Shown here in pieces: positions 11,122-22,225 of a stretch of 64,000 bases of DNA. Position numbers and translations under genes: made by a program. How positions within the stretch are numbered: the first letter of the stretch is position 1; every line of letters starts with the position of its first letter. The notes beneath the pieces are model-generated. The model was not told where the DNA came from, ran no database searches, and saw only the letters and a program-made list of their open reading frames with translations. The stretch comes from Mesotaenium endlicherianum (lineage: Eukaryota; Streptophyta; Zygnematophyceae; Zygnematales; Mesotaeniaceae), in contig WELA01002297.1 of assembly GCA_009602735.1 (NCBI GenBank), positions 45,142 through 109,141 of the forward strand, written 5' to 3'.

Positions 11122-14100
11122 ATGGGTCCTGCTGAACTGGATTCACTATGCATGCCTGACAAACAGATAAAGGAGACCATCAGTAATATAGACGTCCAGA
11201 GAGTGCACACTCTGGATGCTCTTGTTCCACCTGATGTCCAACATTTCTTTGCTACGTCAGGAGAACAATGCGAAAGTCAGGAAAAGACAGTCCCCCCTAT
11301 CCTACTGCATTGCATGATTGCAGGTAGGAAGGTGAGGGCATTTGTTGACGGAGGGGCGTCACATACTTTTATTCACAAGGACTTAGTTAAGCGGCTAAGG
11401 CTGCCTACTGTCACCCAAGGGAATAGAAAAATATTCCTTGGAGATGCCTCAAGTATCCCGGGAGGAGTTATAACCAAGCCTATTGAGGTCCAGTTAGGTT
11501 CTGGCATTGCAGTTCTAACTGAAACGCTTACATTTGAGGTACTCAACACTGGCTTTTATGATCTCGTGCTAGGCAGGTCCTGGCTTAATAGACATCAAGC
11601 TGAAGTGTGTTGGAGCAGAGGTACAGTTAAAGTGAGAGGAGCCAGTGATGGGCAGACTGACTTGGCACCCACCAGTGCTCTTCCTCTTGTCCTGTGTGGA
11701 TGGCAAATGAAGGAAAAGAAGAGGCTTCCAGAAGGATGCAAGTTGCTGAATGCAATGGAGTTCGTCAAAAGCTGGAACCAGAAGGAAGACAGAATGTTCT
11801 GTCTGCTGCTAAGAGAGGTACCTCCTCAACCTGAAGAAGTGGTTGAGAAAAAGGTAAGCCCTCCGGAGCACCCTACTGCTGCAAAAATTGTTGCTCAGTA
11901 CACTGATGTGTTTAACATGCCTCCAGGACTACCCCCTAAAAGGGAAGTAGATCATAGGATTGATCTATTACCTGGTAGCCAGCCACCCTGGCAACGCACT
12001 TATGGCTTGTCTTATTTGGAGAGCGAGGAGTTGAAAACACAGATTGCAGAGCTGGAGGAAAATGGTTACATTTCTCCCAGTAAATCACCGTACGGCGCAC
12101 CTATCCTATTTGTTAAGAAAAAGGATGGCAGTATGCGGATGTGTGTGGATTACAGAGCCCTGAACAGAATTACAGTAAAGAACAAGTATGCTTTACCCAG
12201 AATCGAGGACTTGCTTGATACCCTGTCTGGCGCTAAGGTGTTCAGTAAGATAGATCTCAAGAGTGGTTATCATCAAATCAGAATTGCTGAGGGGGATGAA
12301 CACAAGACTGCTTTCCGCACACGTTATGGACACTATGAGTTCAACGTGATGCCATTTGGACTGACTAATGCTCCTGCTACCTTTATGGGTGCTATGAATG
12401 ACATTTTCAGACCTTATTTGGATAAGTTTGTGCAAGTTTTCCTGGATGATATTTTAATTTTCTCTAAAGATGAAGCTCAGCACACTGAACACTTAAAGAA
12501 AGTGCTGGACACTCTGCGGAAAAATCACTTGTATGCTAAAATGAGCAAGTGTGATTTCTTTAAGGAAAGTATTGAATTCTTAGGCCACGTTGTCAGTAAA
12601 GAGGGCATCAGTGTGGATCCTAAGAAAGTCCAGACCATAAGGGACTGGCCAGTACCACAGTCTGTCTCTGAAGTTAGATCCTTCCTCGGGTTGGCTAACT
12701 ACTATAGGAGATTTATTGAGAATTATTCCACAAAGGCCAGTAAACTGACTGACCTTACTAAGAAAGACATCGGGTATGTGTGGGGGGAAGAGCAGCAGGC
12801 TGCCTTCCAGACCCTTAAAGATGCCCTTTGTTCTGCCCCAGTGCTAGCCGTGTATGACCCCAGCAAACCGGTGCAGGTGGTTACTGATGCCTCTGATTTT
12901 GCCATGGGTGCTATTTTGTTGCAGCCTGCTGACAAAACCACAAAGGATGGTAAGGTACGGCAGGAGTGGCATCCTGTGTTGTATGAGTCTATGAAATTTA
13001 ATCCAGCGGAGATTAATTACTCAGTGCATGATAAAGAGCTGCTAGCTATCATTCATGTACTCAAACAGTGGAGAGCATACTTACATGGTAAAGCTTTTAA
13101 GGTGATTACAGATCATCTAGCTCTGACCCACTTTCAGAAGAAGTCCAAGCTGTCGAGGAGGGAGAACCGCTGGAGCCAGATGCTGGAGCAGTTCCAAGTC
13201 CAGATCGACTACAAACCAGGGAAGTTGAATCCTGCTGATGCACTCTCTAGAAGACCTGACTTGCAAGAAAGGAACTTTAGTCAGCATGCTGTAGATAAAG
13301 TCCTGTGTGCACTCACTTCACTAAAGGTGAAAAAGTCCTTCCTTGAACAACTTAGGAAAGCCTACCTTTCTGACCCAACATTTGAGCCCAGCCCCACTAC
13401 TGGTGTGTGTCGTGCTACTGCACTCGGGTATAAGCTCAAGGGAGGGGTCTGGGTGACTGAAACCACTTCAGGCAGGCTGAAGCTGGTCATTCCTAATAAC
13501 TTGGAAATAAGGTCTCTCTTACTGAGTCAAGCTCATGACAGTCTCCTGGGTGGACATTTGGGGCAGGCCAAAACTGTTGGCAAACTGGCAAAACATTATC
13601 ATTGGGAGGGGTTACCCCGGGAGGTCTTGAAATATGTCAAGTCCTGTGACCAGTGTCAGAGAAATAAGTCTCGGCACACACCACCCGGAGGTCTCTTGCA
13701 ACCGCTACCCATCCCAGCGGGACGCTGGGAAACTATATCCATGGACTGGGTGGTCTCACTACCAAGAACTGCCAACGGGCATGATTCAATACTGGTAGTC
13801 GTGGATAAACTGACAAAAATGGTCATTTTTATCCCCACAACTGTCAAAGTGACTGCACTCGAAACAGCGAGACAGTTTTACAACCATGTAGTATGCCAAC
13901 ATGGGCTCCCTTCTAATATCATCTCAGACAGAGACTCAAAATTCACCTCTAAGTTCTGGAGAGCTTTAATGGGGTTAATGGGAGTCAAACAGCTGCTCAG
14001 CACAGCAAACCACCCTCAGACTGATGGGCAGACTGAAAGAACTAACCGAGTTCTGCAGGAGGTGCTGAGAGCATATATTAACCAAAAACAAGATAATTGG

Positions 14101-14838
14101 GATGACCTGTTGCCTCAAATTCAGTTTGCGGTCAACAGTGCGGTGCACGCGTCAACGGGCAAAACTCCTTTTGAACTCAGCCTGGGTAGAGTCCCTAAGT
14201 CTCCTCTAGATGTGCTAGGGGAATCTTTAACTCACCCTGAAGGGATTGACAACCCGGTCTCCCTCCAGTTAACTCAGGAGTTTGCTGACACCCTGTCAGA
14301 AGTCCAACGAAACTTGCACACGGCCCAAGAAAACCAACAAAAATACGCTAATCAACACCGTCGGGAACTGACATTTTCCAAGGGGGATTTAGTCAAACTG
14401 CATTCTCAGCACCTGTACCTCCCTGGTGTGGTCAAGAAAAAGCTTGGCCCTGTCTGGGTCGGTCCATATTCGGTGGTCCGTCGTGTCGGTCAGAATGCTT
14501 ACAAACTGAACATGTCAGCTGAATACAAGGGGCACCCGGTCTTTAATGTCTCCTTCCTGGAACCGTACATCAAAGGTGATACACTGTTCACAGGTCGGTT
14601 CCCTGTCCAACCGGGACCGGTCCCCGCTGTCCGGGACGGCGACCCTGAGGAATATGAGGTCGATGAGATTTTAGACGCTCGCTCGGTCCGTCGATCGTCT
14701 AAATATGTCATGAAATACCTCATTCGATGGAAGGGTTACGATGCCTCTGGGGACACTTGGGAGTTTAAGGACCACTTGACCAATGCCAAAGGGGCGTTGA
14801 CACGGTTCCACCTTCGGGCCGCTGGAGTCCCTCCATAA
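11122..14838 (+). CDS. pol: Element B Pol: protease, RT, RNase H, integrase, chromodomain
   Basis: The first ATG is at 11122, but the frame is open back to the frameshift site at 11035, so the protein is probably made as Gag-Pol. Domains, numbered from 11122: aspartic protease around residue 76 ([10 protein letters not shown], with DGG where DSG or DTG is usual); RT with CVDYRAL (about 340), [10 protein letters not shown] and FLDD (about 440); RNase H with [12 protein letters not shown] (about 586); integrase zinc finger with HDSLLGGH and CDQCQ (804-842); catalytic D, D, E in MDWVVS (about 873), SDRDSKF (about 934) and TERTNR (about 971); GPYSVV module (about 1113); and a chromodomain from EYEVDEIL to TWEF (about 1177-1220). 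The chromodomain would direct integration to modified histone H3. No stops or frameshifts. Confidence 0.95.
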   Translation: MGPAELDSLCMPDKQIKETISNIDVQRVHTLDALVPPDVQHFFATSGEQCESQEKTVPPILLHCMIAGRKVRAFVDGGASHTFIHKDLVKRLRLPTVTQGNRKIFLGDASSIPGGVITKPIEVQLGSGIAVLTETLTFEVLNTGFYDLVLGRSWLNRHQAEVCWSRGTVKVRGASDGQTDLAPTSALPLVLCGWQMKEKKRLPEGCKLLNAMEFVKSWNQKEDRMFCLLLREVPPQPEEVVEKKVSPPEHPTAAKIVAQYTDVFNMPPGLPPKREVDHRIDLLPGSQPPWQRTYGLSYLESEELKTQIAELEENGYISPSKSPYGAPILFVKKKDGSMRMCVDYRALNRITVKNKYALPRIEDLLDTLSGAKVFSKIDLKSGYHQIRIAEGDEHKTAFRTRYGHYEFNVMPFGLTNAPATFMGAMNDIFRPYLDKFVQVFLDDILIFSKDEAQHTEHLKKVLDTLRKNHLYAKMSKCDFFKESIEFLGHVVSKEGISVDPKKVQTIRDWPVPQSVSEVRSFLGLANYYRRFIENYSTKASKLTDLTKKDIGYVWGEEQQAAFQTLKDALCSAPVLAVYDPSKPVQVVTDASDFAMGAILLQPADKTTKDGKVRQEWHPVLYESMKFNPAEINYSVHDKELLAIIHVLKQWRAYLHGKAFKVITDHLALTHFQKKSKLSRRENRWSQMLEQFQVQIDYKPGKLNPADALSRRPDLQERNFSQHAVDKVLCALTSLKVKKSFLEQLRKAYLSDPTFEPSPTTGVCRATALGYKLKGGVWVTETTSGRLKLVIPNNLEIRSLLLSQAHDSLLGGHLGQAKTVGKLAKHYHWEGLPREVLKYVKSCDQCQRNKSRHTPPGGLLQPLPIPAGRWETISMDWVVSLPRTANGHDSILVVVDKLTKMVIFIPTTVKVTALETARQFYNHVVCQHGLPSNIISDRDSKFTSKFWRALMGLMGVKQLLSTANHPQTDGQTERTNRVLQEVLRAYINQKQDNWDDLLPQIQFAVNSAVHASTGKTPFELSLGRVPKSPLDVLGESLTHPEGIDNPVSLQLTQEFADTLSEVQRNLHTAQENQQKYANQHRRELTFSKGDLVKLHSQHLYLPGVVKKKLGPVWVGPYSVVRRVGQNAYKLNMSAEYKGHPVFNVSFLEPYIKGDTLFTGRFPVQPGPVPAVRDGDPEEYEVDEILDARSVRRSSKYVMKYLIRWKGYDASGDTWEFKDHLTNAKGALTRFHLRAAGVPP

Positions 14839-15074
14839 CTGTCATTTCAGTTGACACGGGAAGGTGACAGGCGGTCCTGTCTCCATTTAAGTTGGAGGGG
14901 AAAATATATGACAGTTAGTGAGCGAGAGCGATAAAAACACACTCATACGTTTATGTGTAGCGCATCGCAACTACGTCAACTTTTAGCAATCATCCTGTAA
15001 GGTAAACAGCAGCGAAGCCACTATACTAAATACTAACATACTTCCTGCAATCCCTATGACAAAGGTCCATATCC
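14839..15074 (+). other. pol-ORF3 spacer of element B
   Basis: About 240 bp between the pol stop and the acceptor-like site. It has no long frame. GTTGGAGGGGA at 14890-14900 resembles the polypurine tract before the 3' LTR (GTTGGAGGGA), so a second plus-strand priming site or an old 3' boundary is conceivable. Confidence 0.4.
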
Positions 15075-15105
15075 TACTAACTTGTGCCCTGGTTACATGT
15101 GCAGG
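15075..15105 (+). promoter_or_regulatory. Splice-acceptor-like site before ORF3
   Basis: TACTAAC (15075-15081), a perfect branch-point consensus, is followed 23 bases later by CAG (15102-15104), directly before GATGG, which contains the ORF3 ATG at 15106. This is the arrangement expected if ORF3 is translated from a spliced subgenomic RNA, as retroviral env genes are. A donor-like ATG|GTAAGG lies at the gag start, but joining there would put the gag ATG out of phase with ORF3. The true donor is unknown. Confidence 0.5.
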
Positions 15106-16782
15106 ATGGCGCCCACCACACAAAAGGAGGACAGAAAGCGCAAGGCAGAAGAAGCCAGGAGGACAATGGAGCAATACCAGAAGGAGCTGGCGGCGACGTC
15201 CCTCACCAGGAGAGAACAAGAAAGGGTCCGCAAACAACAAGAGGCGGCAGAAGAGGCACAGAGGAAGAAGGATCAGGAAGCGGAAAACCTCAGGAAGGCT
15301 GAGGAGGAGAGACAGAAGAAACAGCAAGAAGAAGCGGCAGCGGCAGAAGAGGAGAAAAGAAAAAAGATTGAAGCGGACAGACAGAAGAGCTTGGCCACTT
15401 ACAGGTATATTGTGGTGGGTGGCCAAAACTTCGATAACCTGAAGGAAGCATTGCTGGCAGCCCAGGAGATCAACAGGCTGGAACAGACAACACTGCTACA
15501 GAAGGAAGGAGCTACAGCACTGGACAGGTACATCGAGACACACACCGGCGTGGTCCTTTACGAAGATTATGCTAAGATGGTGGGCTATACAGCAGAGCAG
15601 GCCCGGTATCTCGCAGATGATTCAGAGGACAAGCCGGTCCCCATACCGGGAATAGTGGGAGATCAGAGACTCATCCGGATGGTGAGCATGCGGCCCGATA
15701 GCTTTAAGGATACGGTATTCTATCTCACAATCCTACCAGCTTACAATGAAGTTGAGAGAAGGAGCTGGGAGTACTTGGCCAGGGAAGCAGGACAACAGAT
15801 GTTCTCTCCCCACTGGTTCCCGTGTAAACTGAGGAAGGCTGAGCACGGACCCCAGTACTACCAGCAGCCAACAGACTGGAGGTGGATGACCGTCACAAAT
15901 AAGAAGCAGGAGTGTGACCGAGCCCAACCGGATGACTTCCACTATGGCCTAGACGGCTATCTCATCCTACCACCTCACATTGCCCCTTGGGACCCCAGGC
16001 TGAATGGATGCCTGAGCAATATGAATGCAGAGACCAAGGAACATAGGAGGAGGGGAAGAGACTACTTCTCTAAGGGAAAGCATGCCTTTGTCAAATGGGC
16101 AAAGAATGCAGGCCGGATAGATATCAGTAGGCTGAAGGCCAAGCAACCTCCAGCGCGCCCTAAGAAAGGGAGGTCGGTAGACTACTCCATGTCTACTAGG
16201 GAGCAGGACGACTTAGTGGACGAGACCCCTACTCTCTCCGAGGAGGAGGATGAGGAGGATGAGGAAGAAGAACAAGGCAGAGGAGAAGCATCAGCAGCAG
16301 GTACTCAGGATACCCAGGGACAGGCAGTGGCACTTCCTAAAGAACCACGATCAGGTGTGTGGAATGTGATCCCCGTTATGGCGACAACTGGACCCCGCGC
16401 TCGCTCCCCCAGCCCACCTGCCCAAGCAGGGGAAGAAGCTGATCTGACTGTACTGGGCAGCAGACACAGACAGAAATCCCCAGAGGACAGGGGTGCCAGA
16501 AGAGGGACACGCGGGTGGGCCAGAGGTATGCCAGCCTCCCCCTCCGCTCAGGGGCATGTACCTCTAGCCAATGTATTTCAGCATCCTACTGGAATGCCTG
16601 TCTATGTGGGAATCAACACCCAAATAGTTGAAGAGCAGGCCACCATCCTCCGTTCTCCTCGAGGGCCAACTTTAGAGCAAACAGGGTTCTTTAGAAGGCC
16701 AGCTGACAGACCTAGAGGGCTGTCCAGATCTAGGTCCAGATCTCCGTCCCCTGATCCTGAAGCCCCAGGAACCACCCCTTAA
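15106..16782 (+). CDS. ORF3 of element B: conserved extra protein of unknown function
   Basis: A 558-residue protein downstream of pol. I do not recognise its family. From the ATG at 15106 (MAPTTQKEDRKRK): residues 5-110 are extremely charged and Gln/Glu/Lys/Arg-rich, a probable long coiled coil; residues 110-345 form a compact-looking domain with many aromatics (TDWRWMTVTNKKQECD, DDFHYGLDGYLILPPH); then a basic patch (RPKKGRSVD), an acidic run (EEEDEEDEEEEQG), and a serine/arginine/proline tail (LSRSRSRSPSP). I see no signal peptide or membrane segment, so it is not an envelope protein despite its position. Element A carries a closely similar version. In-frame codons upstream allow only TTG or the ATG at 15097 as alternative starts. 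A nucleic-acid- or chromatin-associated accessory role is conceivable, not shown. Confidence 0.8.
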   Translation: MAPTTQKEDRKRKAEEARRTMEQYQKELAATSLTRREQERVRKQQEAAEEAQRKKDQEAENLRKAEEERQKKQQEEAAAAEEEKRKKIEADRQKSLATYRYIVVGGQNFDNLKEALLAAQEINRLEQTTLLQKEGATALDRYIETHTGVVLYEDYAKMVGYTAEQARYLADDSEDKPVPIPGIVGDQRLIRMVSMRPDSFKDTVFYLTILPAYNEVERRSWEYLAREAGQQMFSPHWFPCKLRKAEHGPQYYQQPTDWRWMTVTNKKQECDRAQPDDFHYGLDGYLILPPHIAPWDPRLNGCLSNMNAETKEHRRRGRDYFSKGKHAFVKWAKNAGRIDISRLKAKQPPARPKKGRSVDYSMSTREQDDLVDETPTLSEEEDEEDEEEEQGRGEASAAGTQDTQGQAVALPKEPRSGVWNVIPVMATTGPRARSPSPPAQAGEEADLTVLGSRHRQKSPEDRGARRGTRGWARGMPASPSAQGHVPLANVFQHPTGMPVYVGINTQIVEEQATILRSPRGPTLEQTGFFRRPADRPRGLSRSRSRSPSPDPEAPGTTP

Positions 16783-16883
16783 GGTGACAGGCTGAAAAGA
16801 TAGTCAGTAAGGGAGGCTGGTCAGGGTCAGTTTCTTTATTTAAAGCTTTTGCAGTTTAATGTTGTCGAGGCGACAACAAGTTA

Positions 16884-16893
16884 AGTTGGAGGG
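16884..16893 (+). promoter_or_regulatory. Polypurine tract of element B
   Basis: GTTGGAGGGA lies two bases before the 3' LTR; the same tract precedes the 3' LTR of element A. It would prime plus-strand DNA synthesis. Confidence 0.65.
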
Positions 16894-16895
16894 AT

Positions 16896-17641
16896 TGTAA
16901 TGAATCAGTATATTAGTAGATATAATATTCATTTAAATATAATAGTTAATTTAGTTCAGCCTGCTGAACTTTAGTTAGTAGTCAGTCTGCTGAACTTTAG
17001 TTAATAATCAGTCTGCTGGACTTTACATAATTATCAGTTTAATGACTCGGCCAAAAGCAGCAGGCTGAAGTCAACTTAAGTCAGCTTGCTGACACATTCT
17101 TTGACAGCCAGCTGACTTCCGTACTCGGTAGCAGCGAACTGCCTTGATATGCATCTAAGTGCGATATGCTAGATGAATGGCCAGATGACATCCCCATGAT
17201 GGATGGCTATTCGGGATGATGGGAGATGGCGGTGGATTTGGTTAACCGAGGTCCTACCAACGTGGTTAACTCCCGGGTAGGCGGTGCCATCGCACTGACC
17301 GTTGAACAGTAAACTCATTCCATGTACATATGCTAGGCATTGCTCTCGAGTTCGGCATTCGGAAACGAGGCCAACTCTCTTGTACAAGCTTACTGAGAGC
17401 ACTCTGAATCCAAGGCGAGAAGCCATTGATACGCACTGTCTTCTAACCTTGCTTATGTATGAGTTTACTGATTTGCATCATTGATGCTAGTTTACTCGCA
17501 TTTGACTTACGAGTATTATTCCCTGCTAGTGTATTGTCCTTTGCCGTTTTACTAGTTAACGAAAGTACCATAAAGATTACTTGCTGATATAAAGATCTTT
17601 ATTAATTGTTAATCGCCTATTTGGTAAGTCGATTCATTTCA
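16896..17641 (+). repeat. 3' LTR of element B
   Basis: 746 bp, TGTAATGAATC to GATTCATTTCA. It carries GTACTCGG and GATATGCTAG, like the LTR of element A and unlike B's own 5' LTR. It abuts element C coding sequence at 17642 without a target duplication. Confidence 0.92.
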
Positions 17642-18070
17642 GACACCTAGGGATCTGAAAGAGAGTCCCTTTCAGTTGAGAACGGCATCGGGACAGGTAA
17701 CCAAGTCGTGTGGAATTACTCGCAAGCCTGTGAAGATCAAGTAAACTCGGAGAAACCTGAGGAGGCGTCACTATGGATGGAATGCACAGTAACTGATGCA
17801 GAGAATTATGATATTCTCCTGGGGACAGAAGCACTGATTCCGTTGGGCATGGTTATTGATCTGCGGAAGCAGAAAGTGACCTACCAGCAGACAGATAAGC
17901 TGTCAGCTGGAGAGATTCCTGTAAAAATGGTTTATTCAGGAGAAACAGATCAGAAGATGAAGGACCGCTGCGCCACTACTGACTATCCAGACGCTTACAA
18001 CATTCATATGATAAGCGAGGAGACGGCCTACACCCGCATGAACATGCCAGCGCCATTGGTGTGGCAATCC
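17642..18070 (+). pseudogene. Element C protease C-terminal remnant
   Basis: Continues the protease seen in D. The frame contains ENYDILLGTEALIPLGM, the typical second conserved region of retropepsins (hydrophobic-hydrophobic-LG), then about 70 residues shared with D (SEETAYTRMNMPAPL) that link protease and methyltransferase. The catalytic DTG part lies upstream and has been lost at the junction with element B. Confidence 0.7.
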
Positions 18071-18129
18071 AGAAGTATGAGTCAGCTGGAAACTGTGAGC
18101 AACATGGATCGCAGTCCGCAAAATTGCTT

Positions 18130-19220
18130 CCAGTGCCTTATCCAGTGACAAGCTCGTTGAACTTGATGCCAGGAGTGGAGCCATTGCCTCAAGCTACTGT
18201 TCAAATGGCGAATCCGTTTCGTGAAACTGGAGTGGTGGTGCTGGAGTTATTCGCTAGATTGGGATCTGGGACTATGTCTCTGATTCAGCGTGGGATCAAG
18301 GTATCTTAAGTCATCCATGTGGACAACGATGACAACGCCTTTGTGGCTTTCAAAACTGCTATGAAGGAGATGCAAGAGATGTACCATTTCAAGAATTAGG
18401 TGCCTCCGCCACAGCACATAGAGCGCATAGCTGGAGAAGATATTCTGGAGGTGAAGCTTGAGCACTTGTATCTTTACAAGTTTGATTGGATCTTTGCTGG
18501 ATTCCCTTGTCAGTCTTTTCCTCAAGCTGGCAACAGGAGGAGATTCAATGACCCACGGGCACAGCATTGGGGAAGAATGGTGGACATCATCGGGCTGCTG
18601 CGGGAACGTCAGCGTCGCCATCGACCAGTGTTTGTGATTGAGAACGTGCACGCGGGTCATGATTACAGCCAGGAGAGCCATGGCTGATTTTTGATTCGAC
18701 ATTGGGTCATCACGTGCTGATCAATGATGCCAAACATGGAGGGCTATCACACAGGGCCAGGATATTTTGGACAAATGGCATACCTATGGAGGTGGTGAGA
18801 GCCGTGGAGATGATTACCAGGCGCCCACTGGATGCCAAGACCGTGGAGTATGTACTAGGGCTATTCACTAAGCTAGTAACCATAGAAGATGTTTACCCAC
18901 GGTGTGCTGTCAATGAGCCAGGGCAACCCAGGGTGGTGTTGCCTACCTTCACAGCATTCCCAGAGTCTCGAGCTTTTATCAATGGAGGACCAGGAATGGT
19001 CAGAGACAAAAACAATCCGGAAGCATAGTGGCGTGAGCCAACCGCCATGAAGAAAGGATGCTGTGTGGGAGTTCCGGAAGGAGTTGTTCAAGCAATTCTT
19101 ACTGCTGTGAAGCAGTTAGAAGCTGCAAAGATCTTCGGTAATATGATTGGGCATCACACCATGACATGGCTCATAGAGATTATTATGACGTGGCAACAAC
19201 TGACTTTCACCCACAAGCCT
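18130..19220 (+). pseudogene. Element C cytosine-C5 DNA methyltransferase, broken
   Basis: Homologous to the open methyltransferase of D. Motif I reads LELFARLGSG (18241-18270; Gly to Arg in the FAG core), motif IV AGFPCQSF (catalytic Cys codon 18508-18510), motif VI FVIENV, motif VIII LSHRARIFWTN, motif IX LPTFTAFPES and motif X KIFGNMIGHHTMTWL. A stop follows GIKVS, another occurs near 18400, and there is a frameshift near 18675. Several motifs are less altered than in D (SHRAR, ENV, FGNM), so C and D together show what the ancestral motifs were. The enzyme would have methylated cytosine in DNA with S-adenosylmethionine as donor. Confidence 0.88.
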
Positions 19221-21470
19221 ATGCCAGTGCCACCAGATGTGATAATTGGAGAACAAGTGGTACCTAACTCAGACCAGAGAGCTGGCAGGAGAGGACAACT
19301 GCCAAAGGAAGGACTCCCAGAACGCAGAAATGCGGAAGGAGGAGTTCAGAGTACCAGAGCTGCACGCAAAGAAGTCGGGATGGCTGAATTGACAAGGTGC
19401 AGTGAAGTGAAGAAGCGGCTGGAAAACCAGATCGCAAAGGTAAAAGCACTTTTTGAAGAAATAGATGGGCCTATGGAAGAGCAGGCGCCTCACGCAACGA
19501 TACCACCGCCAGGTGTGGAAGGTAATACGTCGTCTTGGCTGAAAAATGCCACGCGTAGTCAAATATTTGGGACGTCACCGCCAGGAATGGCCGCAGCAGA
19601 GGAAGACAATATGCTTCTTCCTCTGGTTGAAGAAGAGCAGGATTATCAACTACCCTCATCAGCTGCAAATGATCCTTCAGTCTCCACACCTTTCTTCACG
19701 GATGGAGAAGAGGCACATGGGGAAGATGGAGGACAACTATTTAGTGAGGAAGTGGAGCAAAAGCTTACACCAGCAAGCGCTAAGGGTAAGGCGCAAGTTC
19801 TTGAGAAGGCATCTGAGCAACAGCAAGTATCATCAGATTTGGATATGGCCATCATATTTGAGGGCTCACTGAAAAGTTAAGGTCCAGAGGAGGATCTTGA
19901 TTATAGCTCAAGGGCAAGAGGAGAAGGTGACTATTGGCAGGAGGACTCGTGCAGTTGGGAAGATGGACAGCAATGTCTATCATCCTGTCCAGAGCTTGGA
20001 AGCAACTACTATGGAGCAGACTCAGAAACAGGGGAGATCCATCGACGGCACAAAGAGCCCTCTTTGGAACCAGCACATCCAGACAATTATTCTGGAGCAC
20101 TAGAGAAGACTGAAGATTATTTCAACTGGGTACCAGAGGAGTCCTGTGGAACCAACCCAGCTTGCAATGAGCAAACATGCTATATGGGAGAATGGGCTGA
20201 AGAAGCTAGTGAGAAGCCAGGTGACTCTGGAGGGTCTGCAAAAACCATATGCTTGGAGGTGATCATTGAAGATCGCAAGGAATATCTGGACAAGAAATTT
20301 CCCAGGACTTTCTTGCTGAGTCCAGAGCCAAAGGTCAAAGAACAGCCAAGAGGATCAGCCACTCATACTGCTGAGTCTATCACCAGGCAGATTATGGAGC
20401 AGCTGCTGGGAGCAGATGCACACCAGCGCAAGGAAGAAGAGGTCGCCCAAGCAGCACAAGCGCTGCAGTCAGCCATCATGAACATGGCAAAGCTTAACAC
20501 AGAAAGCGATGAAGAGCCACTGCCACCAGGAGTGGAGGGGACAGAGGAGGCCGAGTTAGGACTGCTTGACCTACCTGAGTTTGATTTACCATCGCTCACT
20601 CTTGCAGATGATGAAGGGGAAGACATTCCTCGCTTCCCTACTCCTGAATTGGACCTACAGGACCTGAGAACAGACGAAAGGGTGGCAAACCATTGGAACG
20701 TGGAGGGGCCGCACCCAGCTGATTTATATCAGGAGTTATGCTCGCCAATATCCAGCACGCAAATCGCAAGTATATCAATCTCTGAGATACCACCATTGGA
20801 GCTGCAACGGCTGCCACCCAAGGTATCTGCTTGCGTTGCTAAGATGGTACATCAGGTAAGCCACAAGGCTGCGCAAGCAGGCCAAAGAAAGTGGCCCGTG
20901 AGGGAAATGCACCCTTCAACAGGATGGTGATGCGTTATTTTATGCATCGAAGAGTGGCCCAGAGGGAAGGAGTTCCGAGAGGAACTATGGTCCCACCGCC
21001 ACAACCCATTATGGAAATACTGCGGAAGGAAGGTGAAGAAGGGTTGATCCGCAGGGCCCGAGAATTGGGAATTAACATTCCTATGGTTCATACTCCAACC
21101 TTTGGTGTGAGGGGAAAGAATGATTCAGCTCCTGCAACACCAGCGGTTTTTGAGAAAGAATTGGTGGAGCTAAGAAGCACTATAAGCCGCCTGACAATAG
21201 AAAATGCTGTGTACGCGCAAGTTGCTGAAGCACAACGACAACAGTCACTGAGTCATCAGTCATGGGCTATCTTGCCTCTACTTGGAGAAGAGTTTGGTAC
21301 AACGGTCGAGCGCCTTGATACAATAAATCAACACTAGGGATGGTCCATCACCCCCAGAGTTGACCCAGCAGGATGGCCACTAGAGAATCCTCGTCCACAG
21401 CGAGAGCTAGGAGGGACAGGCACCAGCTGGACTGCAAATGATAAGCGAAGATTCCAGCAGCTGCCCATTA
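19221..21470 (+). pseudogene. Element C unknown region between DNMT and RT
   Basis: About 750 codons in several frames (19047-19880, 20064-20930, 20891-21337), similar to D 56477-58900. No domain recognised. It is rich in Glu, Gln and Pro, has a recurring PPGVEG motif (for example near 19506 and 20525), a predicted coiled-coil-like segment (SEVKKRLENQIAKVKALFEE), and a more conserved stretch LELQRLPPKVSACVAKM followed by MRYFMHRRVAQREGVPRG. Conservation between C and D in spite of decay argues that it once coded for protein. Confidence 0.6.
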
Positions 21471-21475
21471 AGAGG

Positions 21476-22220
21476 TGTAATGAATCAGTATATTAGTAGA
21501 TATAATATTCATTTAAATGTGATAGTTAATTCAGTTCAGCCTGCTAAACTTTAGTTGGTAGTCAGTCTGCTGAACTTTAGTTAATAATCAGTCTGCTGGA
21601 CTTTACATAATTATCAGTTAAATGACTCGGCTAAAAGCAGCAGGCTGAAGTCAACTAAAGTCAGCTTGCTGACACATTCTTTGACAGCCAGCTGACTTCC
21701 GTGCTCGGTAGCAGCGAACTGCCTTGATATGCATCTAAGTACCACCTGCTAGATGAATGGCCAGATGACATCCCCATGATGGATGGCTATTCGGGATGAT
21801 GGGAGATGGCGGTGGATTTGGTTAACCGAGGTCCTACCAACGTGGTTAACTCCCGGGTAGGCGGTGCCATCGCACTGACCGTTGAACAGTAAACTCATTC
21901 CATGTACATATGCTAGGCATTGCTCTCGAGTTCGGCATTCAGAAACGAGGCCAACTCTCTTGTACAGCTTACTGAGAGAACTCTGAATCCAAGGCGAGAA
22001 GCCATTGATACGCACTGTCTTCTAACCTTGCTTATGTATGAGTTTACTGATTTGCATCATTGATGCTAGTTTACTCGCATTTGACTTACGAGTATTACTC
22101 CCTGCTAGTGTATTGTCCTTTGCCGTTTAACTAGTTAACGGAAGTACCATAAAGATTACTTGCTGATATAAAGATCTTTATTAATTGTTAATCGCCTATT
22201 TGGTAAGTCGATTCATTTCA
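21476..22220 (+). repeat. Solo LTR of the B family inside element C
   Basis: 745 bp, TGTAATGAATC to GATTCATTTCA, flanked by AGAGG (21471-21475) and AGAGG (22221-22225). Without it the flanks rejoin as in element D (CCCATCAGAAGGCGTTTGG on the coding strand). It is most similar to the 5' LTR of B. Confidence 0.96.
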
Positions 22221-22225
22221 AGAGG

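Larger units (their letters stand above)
8795..17641 (+). mobile_element. Element B: coding-intact Ty3/gypsy chromovirus with a third ORF
   Basis: Two 746-bp LTRs flank gag (492 aa), pol (over 1238 aa) and a 558-residue ORF3, all open. Domain order protease-RT-RNase H-integrase-chromodomain is that of chromoviruses. The two LTRs differ at many positions and fall into different sequence subtypes, and there is no target duplication: left flank GTTGG from element A, right flank GACAC from element C. The copy is therefore best explained as a recombinant of two elements, not one clean insertion. Because all three genes are open, it could still be expressed. Confidence 0.92.

Noticed and set aside
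15082-15105. Start of ORF3 at the TTG at 15082
   Set aside because: Not an ATG, and it lies within the branch point-acceptor segment; the ATG at 15106 directly after CAG is more plausible.
15106-16782. ORF3 as an envelope gene
   Set aside because: No signal peptide, membrane segment or cleavage-like site; highly charged and soluble-looking.
18247-18702. 151-codon minus-strand frame over the C methyltransferase
   Set aside because: Antisense shadow; the sense frame has the conserved motifs.
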